Source: CAKPSH01 sp964634355
GTDB taxonomy: Bacteria; Bacillota; Clostridia; TANB77; CAG-508
NCBI GenBank assembly: GCA_964634355.1
Contig: CAZWIF010000022.1
Span: 1 to 17,079 of the forward strand
Reading direction: 5' to 3'
DNA length: 17,079 nt
Shown here: positions 5,739 to 11,352 of the stretch, one piece after another
Position numbering within the stretch: the stretch's first letter is position 1
How the letters are laid out: every line of letters starts with the position of its first letter
Made by a program: the position numbers and the translations under genes
The notes under the pieces: model-generated
Databases searched by the model: none
What the model was told of the DNA's origin: nothing
Seen by the model: the letters and a program-made list of their open reading frames with translations, nothing else

Positions 5739-8141
5739 TTATTTCAACGCTTCAACTGATTTTGCATATTTCTTTAATTTTTCATATGCTAGATAATTTA
5801 CACTTCCAGCAGGAAAATTGCCTAAAGTATCTTTGCGTCCTGCAGGAACTCCAGTTAAGATTTCAATTCCTTCTTCAATTGTAGATATTGCATAAATATG
5901 AAATTCTTTATTTTTAACAGCCTCGACAATTTCATCAGATAGACTTAAGTTTATAACATTTTGTATAGGAATTATAACTCCATGATTTCCATTTAATCCC
6001 TTCATTTTACATATATGATAAAAGCCTTCAATTTTCTCATTAACACCGCCAATTGGTTGGATTTCTCCTTTTTGATTAACTGAACCAGTGACTGCTATTG
6101 ATTGATTTATAGGAACATTTGATAGACTGGAAAGTAAAGCATATAATTCTGTACTAGAGGCACTATCACCGTCAACACCATTATATAATTGTTCAAAACA
6201 AATACTGGCAGTAAGTGAAAGAGGGAAATCTTGAGCAAATTGCTCTCCAATATAGCCATTTAAAATTAAAACACCTTTAGAGTGAGAAGAACCTGAAAGT
6301 TCAACTTCTCTTTCGATATTTATAATACCAGCTTTACCAGTATAAGTAGTAGCTGTTATTCTTGCTGGTTTGCCAAAAGTATAATCTCCAGTAGTCATTA
6401 TGGTTAAACCATTAATTTGACCAACTTTGTAACCATCTGTAGCTATTAAAAGCATATCATCTCGTATCATCTCAGACAATCTATTATCATACTTTTGAAC
6501 TCGTGATATTTTTTCATCTATAGCCTTTTTAATAAACTTTTCGGTAATAACTTTAGAACGTGCCATAATGGCCCAAGTACCAGCTTCACTAATTATTTGA
6601 GATAAATCATTAAAACGGGTAGAAAGCTTTCTCTTATCATCAGCAAGTCTAGAAGCATATTCAATCATTCGAGCAACTGCAGGTTTATCCAATTGAGGTA
6701 AATGCTCTCTTTCGCAGAAAGAATGCATAAACCTTGCTAATAATAACATGTTTTCATCTGTACGAGGTGCATCACCGGCAAATTCTATTTTTATTTTAAA
6801 CAATTTCTTAAAGTTAGGGTCTAGTGAAAGTAATGTTTGATAAAGTTCTTCACTACCTATAAGAATAACCTTAACATCAAGAGGAATAGGTTCGGGTTTT
6901 AGTGAAATCATAACCATTGCACTACGTTGTTCCTGAGAATTATCTATACTTATTTCTTTTACTCTTAAAACTCTTTTTAAAGCTTCATAAGATGATGGGT
7001 TAGATATTAAGTCTTCGGCTTGAAATATTATATAACCTCCATTAGCAATATGAAGAAGACCTGGCTTTAACATAGTGAAATCAGTTTTAAAAGTTCCCAT
7101 AAAGTTCTCGTATTCCAGTTTTCCGAAAAGGTTTTGAAAGGAATAATTTGAATCCATTATTACAGGAGAACCTTCTAATTTACTATTATCAACAAAAAGA
7201 TTAACTCTATAATTTAACCATGGTTTAGTAGAATCAGAATTTGCCATTGGATTAGACTGTTGCTTTTTTGAATTCTGCTCTTCAGTAGAGTGGACAAAGT
7301 ATTGAAGATTTTTCAAAATATCTTTTTTAACATTATCCATAAATTGGTTAATTTTTTTATTTCTTTTAAATTTAGATTTTACATAGTTAACATGAACATT
7401 AACAGTTAATAAAGAAACATTAGATTGCCATTCCTCAATTTTCTTATCTGCTTGTTTTTCAATAGATTTAATCTCACTAATGGCACTAATTATATAATCT
7501 TGAACAATAGCGGAATTAGTCTCATATTGTTGCTTTAATTCTTCATCTAATTTATCAAAGTCTTCTTCTTCCAAGGCTTTACCTTCATAGACAGGCATCA
7601 TATATACTCCATTTTGAGCGGTTTTAACTATAAAATTATATTTAGCAGATTTTTCATTCAATTTATCCAAAAGATCAGAACGTTTTTGTTCAAATTCATG
7701 GCGTATTAATGATTTTTCTTTTTCAAAATCCTCATTACTAAAAGTCTTAGAAATATCAGCTTTAATATCTCTAATAAATCCATCCATAGTTTCCTTAAAT
7801 TCTTTACCTTGCCCCGCAGCTAAAGAAACTGCAATTGGTTCATTAGGATTATCAAAGTTATAAATATAACACCAATCAACAGGAACTTTCTTTTTGGTGG
7901 CAAGTTTCTCAAGATAATTTCTTGTATACATTGTTTTTCCAACACCGCTTGGTCCTTCAAGATATAGGTTGTTTCCACGGACATCAACATTAAGACCAAA
8001 CTCAAGTGCACGAATAGCACAATCTTGGCCTATACCTTTATCATTATTTTCAAGTTCAGCAGTAGTATTGAAACTAAAATTATCTGGATTACAATATGTT
8101 TTCAAATCCTTGTAACTCAATTCACATTTTTTATTCATCAT
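5739..8141 (-). CDS. Lon-like ATP-dependent protease with inserted coiled-coil region
   Basis: This 800-residue AAA+ serine protease of the Lon superfamily degrades unfolded or specific proteins using ATP. It lacks the N-terminal substrate domain of classical Lon, so it is of the LonB/LonC-like 'Lon protease family' type. Walker A is GPSGVGKT at 63-70. A helical, charged insertion (about 120-300) interrupts the AAA module, which resumes near LLHIANGGYIIFQAEDLI (about 362-379) with KVILIGSEELYQ as sensor region. The C-terminal Lon domain has catalytic Ser660 in GVDGDSASS and Lys703 in GGVNEK. Their 43-residue separation equals that of the E. coli Lon Ser679/Lys722 dyad, so the protease should be active. 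There is no membrane segment. ATG at 8141 or 8138 is possible after AAGAAGG. It follows rimI on the same strand after a 120-base gap holding a palindromic repeat. Confidence 0.92.
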   Translation of the reverse strand: MMNKKCELSYKDLKTYCNPDNFSFNTTAELENNDKGIGQDCAIRALEFGLNVDVRGNNLYLEGPSGVGKTMYTRNYLEKLATKKKVPVDWCYIYNFDNPNEPIAVSLAAGQGKEFKETMDGFIRDIKADISKTFSNEDFEKEKSLIRHEFEQKRSDLLDKLNEKSAKYNFIVKTAQNGVYMMPVYEGKALEEEDFDKLDEELKQQYETNSAIVQDYIISAISEIKSIEKQADKKIEEWQSNVSLLTVNVHVNYVKSKFKRNKKINQFMDNVKKDILKNLQYFVHSTEEQNSKKQQSNPMANSDSTKPWLNYRVNLFVDNSKLEGSPVIMDSNYSFQNLFGKLEYENFMGTFKTDFTMLKPGLLHIANGGYIIFQAEDLISNPSSYEALKRVLRVKEISIDNSQEQRSAMVMISLKPEPIPLDVKVILIGSEELYQTLLSLDPNFKKLFKIKIEFAGDAPRTDENMLLLARFMHSFCEREHLPQLDKPAVARMIEYASRLADDKRKLSTRFNDLSQIISEAGTWAIMARSKVITEKFIKKAIDEKISRVQKYDNRLSEMIRDDMLLIATDGYKVGQINGLTIMTTGDYTFGKPARITATTYTGKAGIINIEREVELSGSSHSKGVLILNGYIGEQFAQDFPLSLTASICFEQLYNGVDGDSASSTELYALLSSLSNVPINQSIAVTGSVNQKGEIQPIGGVNEKIEGFYHICKMKGLNGNHGVIIPIQNVINLSLSDEIVEAVKNKEFHIYAISTIEEGIEILTGVPAGRKDTLGNFPAGSVNYLAYEKLKKYAKSVEALK

Positions 8142-8205
8142 AAGTACCTTCTTTCCAAATATTCATATGTATATTTTTTGTTATTGTTATATGCGAAGTT
8201 CTATT

Positions 8206-8234
8206 GTAGGGGTCAAGGTCGCACCGTGCCCTTG
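8206..8234 (+). repeat. Palindromic intergenic repeat copy 5 (R5), degenerate
   Basis: GTAGGGGTCAAGGTCGCACC followed by GTGCCCTTG. The outer GTAGGGG...GTGCCC frame and the CACCGTGCCC right arm match the copy at 5713, while the left arm has diverged. It lies in the rimI/Lon-like gap, 27 bases past the rimI stop. An incidental TTGACC on the minus strand resembles a -35 box, without a well-spaced -10. Confidence 0.6.
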
Positions 8235-8261
8235 GGAAATGTTTATATAATCTAAATGTTA

Positions 8262-8690
8262 TTAAAATTCCAATTTCATATTATATGCATTTGTATCCCC
8301 ATTATAATAATTTTTCCTTATTCCAAGAATTTTAAACCCAAAACTCTCATATAATTTAATAGCAGGAGAATTCTTAACACTAACTTCTAAAGTAATAAAA
8401 GAACAATTTAATCTTTTAGAAATACTAATTAAATTCTCCAAAATTATAGAACCAATTTTACAGTTCCTTTTATCTATTCTCACGGCAATGTTATTTAATG
8501 TAGACTCATTTAAAACGATAGAGATACCGCCAAAGCCTAGAATCTCACTATCTTGGACAGCTATGATATAATGACAGTTAGGATTACTTAGCTCCTCTTT
8601 AAAAATACCAACAGTCCAAAAATTATCAAAATTATTTAAATTATTAGAAATTTTATCTAAATCCTCCAAAGTCATATCACGAATTGTCAT
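8262..8690 (-). CDS. rimI: Ribosomal protein S18 alanine N-acetyltransferase
   Basis: This GNAT-fold enzyme transfers acetyl from acetyl-CoA to the N-terminal alanine of ribosomal protein S18. Its 142 residues are typical for RimI. The family core is visible: LNNIAVRIDKRNCKIGS (beta 4 and the acetyl-CoA loop), then FITLEVSVKNSPAIKLYESF and GFKILGIRKNYYNG. Glu102 (in TLEV) and Tyr114 (in KLYE) correspond to the usual catalytic base and acid. The acetyl-CoA loop is atypical: the common R-x-x-G-x-G reads RNCKIG (75-80), with Lys in place of the first glycine. AAGGA precedes the start ATG. It follows tsaB in the common tsaE-tsaB-rimI order, which ties S18 and tRNA modification together. A more general GNAT role cannot be ruled out, but context favours RimI. 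Confidence 0.9.
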   Translation of the reverse strand: MTIRDMTLEDLDKISNNLNNFDNFWTVGIFKEELSNPNCHYIIAVQDSEILGFGGISIVLNESTLNNIAVRIDKRNCKIGSIILENLISISKRLNCSFITLEVSVKNSPAIKLYESFGFKILGIRKNYYNGDTNAYNMKLEF

Positions 8691-8718
8691 TTAATATCAT
8701 TCCTTATTTTATAACTGT

Positions 8719-8740
8719 ATGGGCAGGCCTTGCATCTGCC
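8719..8740 (+). repeat. Palindromic intergenic repeat copy 6 (R6)
   Basis: TATGGGCAGG-CCTTGCA-TCTGCC: GGCAGG (8722-8727) pairs with TCTGCC (8735-8740), including one G-U. It lies in the 57-base gap between tsaB and rimI, 7 bases past the tsaB stop, so it would sit inside the operon mRNA. The CAGGCCTTG core links it to the copies at 1977 and 8894. Confidence 0.65.
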
Positions 8741-8747
8741 AAAATTC

Positions 8748-9479
8748 TTATTTCTTTATATTATTTTCCGCACTAGATTTTTTTAAATATAATGGAGTAA
8801 GAAAATCAGAATCCCCATAAGAACCGGAGCAAAACCTATCAAAAGCTGCAAGTCCAATATCTGTAGCAGAAATATACTTATGGAAATCTATTTGTAGAGG
8901 CAGACCTTGAGACTGCACTTTTATTTTTAATTCATTTTCTATACGATTAGATTGTATCATATCTTTCAAAAGAGTGCTACAATTTCCAACAAAAAAAATA
9001 TTTTTTTCTAAATTATTAACAAACTCTAAAATATTTTCAATTGAATCTGAAAAATAATCATGAATTTGAACTAATTTCCCATTATCAAAACAAAAAATTC
9101 CACAATAAGCATTGCCATGGTTAGCATTTAATAGTGAACAAATATAATAATCTTGAGCAGAAGTATTAGACAATTTATACGCAAACCCCTCTAAAGAAGA
9201 AACACCAACACAAGGTTTATGCGTTACATCACAAAAAGCCTTAATAGTGGAAAGCCCAATCCTAATTCCAGTAAAAGAACCAGGACCATTATCACAAGCA
9301 AATAAATCAATATTATCTAAAGTCATATTAGCTTTTTCGAGAACTTCTTTAATAAGAGGCATAAGAGCAACAGAATGTGTATTAACAGCCTCTAAAGTTT
9401 TCTCAATTATAACATTTTTATCATCTAAAATAGCAACAGAACATACCTCTGTAGCTGTATCAATAGCCAAAATTTTCAT
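8748..9479 (-). CDS. tsaB: tRNA threonylcarbamoyladenosine biosynthesis protein TsaB
   Basis: TsaB is the catalytically inactive partner of TsaD in the complex that makes the t6A37 modification on ANN-decoding tRNAs; it acts in the cytosol with TsaD and TsaE. The ASKHA-fold N-terminus is clear: MKILAIDTATEVCSVAILDD, then the DNGPGSFTGIRIGLSTIKA signature at about 63-81. The family C-terminal motif PLYLKK is also present. I choose ATG 9479 (243 residues) because AAAGGA lies 6 bases upstream; the in-frame ATG at 9494 would absorb that site. Length is slightly above the usual 225-235. Part of the excess is VQSQGLPLQ at 188-196, which is encoded by a copy of the dispersed palindromic repeat (8892-8918). 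tsaE lies 22 bases upstream and rimI downstream. tsaD is not in the window. Confidence 0.94.
   Translation of the reverse strand: MKILAIDTATEVCSVAILDDKNVIIEKTLEAVNTHSVALMPLIKEVLEKANMTLDNIDLFACDNGPGSFTGIRIGLSTIKAFCDVTHKPCVGVSSLEGFAYKLSNTSAQDYYICSLLNANHGNAYCGIFCFDNGKLVQIHDYFSDSIENILEFVNNLEKNIFFVGNCSTLLKDMIQSNRIENELKIKVQSQGLPLQIDFHKYISATDIGLAAFDRFCSGSYGDSDFLTPLYLKKSSAENNIKK
8894..8918 (+). repeat. Palindromic repeat copy 7 (R7) inside the tsaB reading frame
   Basis: GTAGAGGCAGACCTTGAGAC followed by TGCAC is a near match to the copy at 1977-2002 (GTAGGGGGCAGACCTTGTGT, then CTGCCC). Arm pairing survives in part (GCAG/CTGC). It is read through in frame on the minus strand as tsaB residues 188-196. 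It is the only copy seen inside a gene. Confidence 0.65.
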
Positions 9480-9501
9480 AATTATCCTTTCCATTTTTAT
9501 A

Positions 9502-9924
9502 TTACAATTCTTCTATTATTAAATTTCTATAATTCTCATTTTCTAAATCTCTTTCAAATGTGATTTTTGTATATTTTTCGGGTAGGGCTTCTTCAATAAT
9601 ATTGCCCCATTCAATAATACAGATTCCCTTACTAAAATACTCGTCTCCGCCAATATTATAAAAATCAGTAGAATTTTTTAATCTATATACATCAAAATGA
9701 TAAATATCAACATTATCTGCATTATATTCATTTACAATGGTAAAGGTAGGACTAGAAATCTCATTTTCAATTCCAAAATATGAAAGAATTCCCTCAGTAA
9801 ATTTGGTTTTCCCAGAACCCAAATCACCAAGAAGAACAATAACATCTCCCTTTTTTAGATTTTTTGCAAAATTTTTTGCAAATTCCAAAGTGTCATCTGT
9901 GCATTTTGATAAAAAAGTATACAA
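9502..9924 (-). CDS. tsaE: tRNA threonylcarbamoyladenosine biosynthesis ATPase TsaE
   Basis: TsaE is the P-loop ATPase that drives turnover of the TsaB-TsaD t6A synthase. The product has Walker A GDLGSGKT (33-40), SPTFTIVNEY, YHFDVYRL and the C-terminal IIEWG motif, all family hallmarks, at the usual length of about 140-150. The start deserves care. GGAGG (complement of 9933-9937) is followed 8 bases later by a TTG codon at 9924-9922, giving a 140-residue protein beginning MYTFLSKCTDDT. A longer reading from another TTG at 9939 would overlap the ribosome binding site itself. No ATG is available nearby. It heads the tsaE-tsaB-rimI unit, with a promoter at 9964-9992 on the minus strand. The weak TTG start may keep its expression low relative to tsaB. 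Confidence 0.94.
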   Translation of the reverse strand: MYTFLSKCTDDTLEFAKNFAKNLKKGDVIVLLGDLGSGKTKFTEGILSYFGIENEISSPTFTIVNEYNADNVDIYHFDVYRLKNSTDFYNIGGDEYFSKGICIIEWGNIIEEALPEKYTKITFERDLENENYRNLIIEEL

Positions 9925-9932
9925 AAGAATCA

Positions 9933-9937
9933 CCTCC
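9933..9937 (-). promoter_or_regulatory. Ribosome binding site that fixes the TTG start of tsaE
   Basis: GGAGG (CCTCC on the plus strand) with an 8-base spacer to TTG 9924. Its position rules out the upstream in-frame TTG at 9939, whose codon overlaps the site. Confidence 0.8.
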
Positions 9938-9963
9938 AAGAGAATGAATAAAATTTTAATAAT

Positions 9964-9992
9964 ATAATATGATAAAATCGTTGAAAAGTCAA
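9964..9992 (-). promoter_or_regulatory. Sigma-A promoter of the tsaE-tsaB-rimI operon
   Basis: On the minus strand, TTGACT (9992-9987), a 17-base spacer and TATTAT (9969-9964) each match consensus at 5 of 6 positions. The leader to the tsaE start is about 30 bases. Confidence 0.75.
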
Positions 9993-10013
9993 TATTTCAA
10001 AGCAGAAAGATAA

Positions 10014-10035
10014 TGGGGCACGGTACACCGCACCC
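10014..10035 (+). repeat. Palindromic intergenic repeat copy 8 (R8)
   Basis: TGGGGCACGGTACACCGCACCC resembles the perfect copy at 5713-5735. Two arm substitutions and one loop substitution weaken the stem (CGGT/ACCG inner pairs and GGG/CCC outer pairs remain). It lies 30 bases past the mscL stop and just upstream of the tsaE promoter. Confidence 0.65.
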
Positions 10036-10065
10036 TAGTTATATCACTAAAGAAACATTATATAA

Positions 10066-10530
10066 TTAAACCTTTGCTGTTTCTTCTAGTATAGATGTAC
10101 AATGAGGACATCTTGTTGCTTTTGCTGCAATTTCTGATAAGCAATAAGGACATGTTTTTGTAGTTGGTTCAGGAATTGGTTCTGAATTCCCCTTTTTCTT
10201 ATTCAATTTTTTCAATAATTTATTATCGATAATTCCTTTATTCATTTTGTTTAATTTATTTACATATTTAACAAATAAGAATAAGCAAAATGCAACTATC
10301 AAGAAATCAATAATAGCAGTGATGAAATTTCCATAGGTAACAGAAACATTACCAATATTTAAAGCTAAATCTGTAAAATCAATATCAGTAGTAATCAACG
10401 AAATTAAAGGCATAATGATGTCTTCGACTAAAGAAGAAACTATCTTTTGAAAAGCATTAGCAATAATAACGCCAATAGCCAAATCAATAATATTACCCTT
10501 TAACGCAAATTCTTTAAACTCTTTTAACAT
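10066..10530 (-). CDS. mscL: Large-conductance mechanosensitive channel MscL with C-terminal zinc ribbon
   Basis: MscL is a homopentameric membrane pore that opens under extreme membrane tension to release solutes on osmotic downshock. The start is ATG 10530, preceded by GAGGAGG (complement of 10537-10543) with 6 bases spacing. The longer in-frame start at 10563 has no such site. The 154-residue protein opens with the family signature KEFALKGNIIDLAIGVIIAN in TM1 (about 14-45). TM2 is at about 68-92 (GNFITAIIDFLIVAFCLFLF). After a basic linker and a Pro/Glu stretch comes a four-cysteine ribbon, C127-x2-C130 and C141-x2-C144 (TCPYC...RCPHC), likely binding zinc in the cytoplasm. Comparable ribbon tails occur in other MscL proteins. 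It has its own promoter and is divergent from the foreign-looking cassette at 10766. Confidence 0.95.
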   Translation of the reverse strand: MLKEFKEFALKGNIIDLAIGVIIANAFQKIVSSLVEDIIMPLISLITTDIDFTDLALNIGNVSVTYGNFITAIIDFLIVAFCLFLFVKYVNKLNKMNKGIIDNKLLKKLNKKKGNSEPIPEPTTKTCPYCLSEIAAKATRCPHCTSILEETAKV

Positions 10531-10581
10531 AAAAAACCTCCTCGACAAAACAAAATGCGACAAAATATTTTAATCCTATAT

Positions 10582-10610
10582 ATTATACAATAGAGAAGTA
10601 CAAAAGGCAA
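10582..10610 (-). promoter_or_regulatory. Sigma-A promoter of mscL
   Basis: On the minus strand, TTGCCT (10610-10605, 4 of 6), a 17-base spacer and a perfect TATAAT (10587-10582). The start codon lies about 50 bases downstream. Confidence 0.7.
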
Positions 10611-10657
10611 TAAAAAAATAATAATTGACATGAAGAAGTGTATATAAAGAACAAAAT

Positions 10658-10686
10658 TTGCGTTTTAAACAAAAGAATGGTATAAT
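10658..10686 (+). promoter_or_regulatory. Promoter of the GC-rich cassette gene
   Basis: TTGCGT (10658-10663), a 17-base spacer and a perfect TATAAT (10681-10686), with TGG immediately before it as an extended -10. The extended -10 can offset the weak -35. Transcription would begin near 10693, at the edge of the GC-rich leader. Confidence 0.68.
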
Positions 10687-10692
10687 ATAAGT

Positions 10693-10765
10693 GTAAATCC
10701 CAAGGGATTTAGCGGGAAGAAAGCGCCGCCGTCTTGCTTTCAACAAACGCAGAAGTGAGGTAAAA
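10693..10765 (+). promoter_or_regulatory. Structured GC-rich 5' leader of the cassette gene
   Basis: The first hairpin is AAATCC (10695-10700) with GGATTT (10705-10710) around a CAAG loop. A second possible hairpin is GAAAGC (10719-10724) with GCTTTC (10736-10741) around an 11-base GC-rich loop. An alternative pairing of GCGG (10712-10715) with CCGC (10726-10729) would compete with it topologically. GTGAGG at 10755-10760 is the ribosome binding site. It matches no riboswitch class I can recognise. Regulatory function is inference from structure only. Confidence 0.4.
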
Positions 10766-11176
10766 ATGAAAAAGTTCCAACAACAACTACAGCAAATGGC
10801 CTGGCGGTATTTTAGAGATCAGGTCAGGAATCCAATCCGAACCGCTTTCAAGGTAGTGGTGGATTGGACAGTCATTTGGGTTCTATGGAACCCGATGATT
10901 CGTACCATCCTCAATACCTTGAGGAGGTCAATCAACTGGGCGATTGACGAGGGGACACTTAGCGATGAAGCGTATTATGCGGTTATCGCTGAGACCAAGG
11001 CAATTGCCGAGAGTGGGATTGTCGGGCGACTCCTGATGAGCTCACGATGGACCCGCTGGCTTGCTCTGGCTGCTCTGGTTATTGTCATAGCCAGCATGGT
11101 AGTCAGCGTGCTCGCACTGACGGTGACCACAATTCGGGTGTACAACACTCGAAAAATGAGGCTACGAAGGCGCTGA
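10766..11176 (+). CDS. Orphan Trp/Arg-rich membrane protein with foreign base composition
   Basis: This 136-residue protein is one I do not recognise. Its base composition is close to half G+C against roughly 30% nearby. Codon use differs sharply: arginine is CGG, CGA, CGC, CGT and AGG rather than the AGA used almost exclusively by neighbours, and CTG, GTC, ACC and GCC are common. The N-terminus is Gln-rich and basic (MKKFQQQLQQMAWRYFRDQV). Residues 28-50 form a hydrophobic or amphipathic stretch with three tryptophans, followed by RTILNTLRRSINWAIDEG. A soluble Ala/Glu helix spans about 63-85. A strong membrane segment follows at about 98-122 (WLALAALVIVIASMVVSVLA), ending in a very basic tail, RKMRLRRR, that predicts a cytosolic C-terminus. 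There is no cleavable signal peptide. It has its own promoter, leader and terminator. A small phage or membrane-stress peptide is conceivable but unsupported. Confidence 0.72.
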   Translation: MKKFQQQLQQMAWRYFRDQVRNPIRTAFKVVVDWTVIWVLWNPMIRTILNTLRRSINWAIDEGTLSDEAYYAVIAETKAIAESGIVGRLLMSSRWTRWLALAALVIVIASMVVSVLALTVTTIRVYNTRKMRLRRR

Positions 11177-11179
11177 AAC

Positions 11180-11209
11180 GAGGGAGCCAGATAATGGCTC
11201 CACTCTTAT
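11180..11209 (+). terminator. Intrinsic terminator of the cassette gene
   Basis: GGAGCCA (11183-11189) pairs with TGGCTCC (11195-11201) around GATAA, extended by GAG/CTC across a one-base bulge. It starts 4 bases after the stop and is followed by TTATTTTA. It marks the right edge of the GC-rich block. Confidence 0.78.
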
Positions 11210-11218
11210 TTTAATGTC

Positions 11219-11271
11219 AAGGTGATTTCATAAAATATTTCAATTTTTGTAATATTTTATAAAATTACCTT
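11219..11271. repeat. Long AT-rich inverted repeat between the cassette and hisS
   Basis: Bases 11219-11239 pair with 11251-11271 over 21 positions, with a single C-A mismatch and one G-U, around an 11-base loop. The ends are AAGGT and ACCTT, followed by CTTTTATT. It could be a backup terminator, a MITE remnant or a cruciform element. It lies upstream of the hisS promoter and so is not in the hisS mRNA leader. Confidence 0.6.
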
Positions 11272-11290
11272 CTTTTATTGGCTGTTTGTA

Positions 11291-11319
11291 TTGAAATTAT
11301 TGAATAATTATGTTATTAT
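11291..11319 (+). promoter_or_regulatory. Promoter of the hisS-pheS-pheT operon
   Basis: TTGAAA (11291-11296, 5 of 6), a 17-base spacer and TATTAT (11314-11319, 5 of 6), with TGT directly before the -10 (extended -10). The leader to the hisS start is only about 27 bases, leaving no room for a T-box. Confidence 0.75.
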
Positions 11320-11352
11320 ATAAAATATTATTTAAGAGAAAAGAGGAAACTT

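Noticed and set aside
10625..10646. TTGACA (10625-10630) followed by TATATA as a cassette promoter
   Set aside because: The spacing is only 10 bases, and no -10 element lies at 16-18 bases. The extended -10 promoter at 10681 fits better.
11206..11352. T-box riboswitch upstream of hisS-pheS-pheT
   Set aside because: No GGTGG-ACC type antiterminator sequence is present, and the mapped promoter leaves only about 27 bases of leader. The inverted repeat lies upstream of that promoter.
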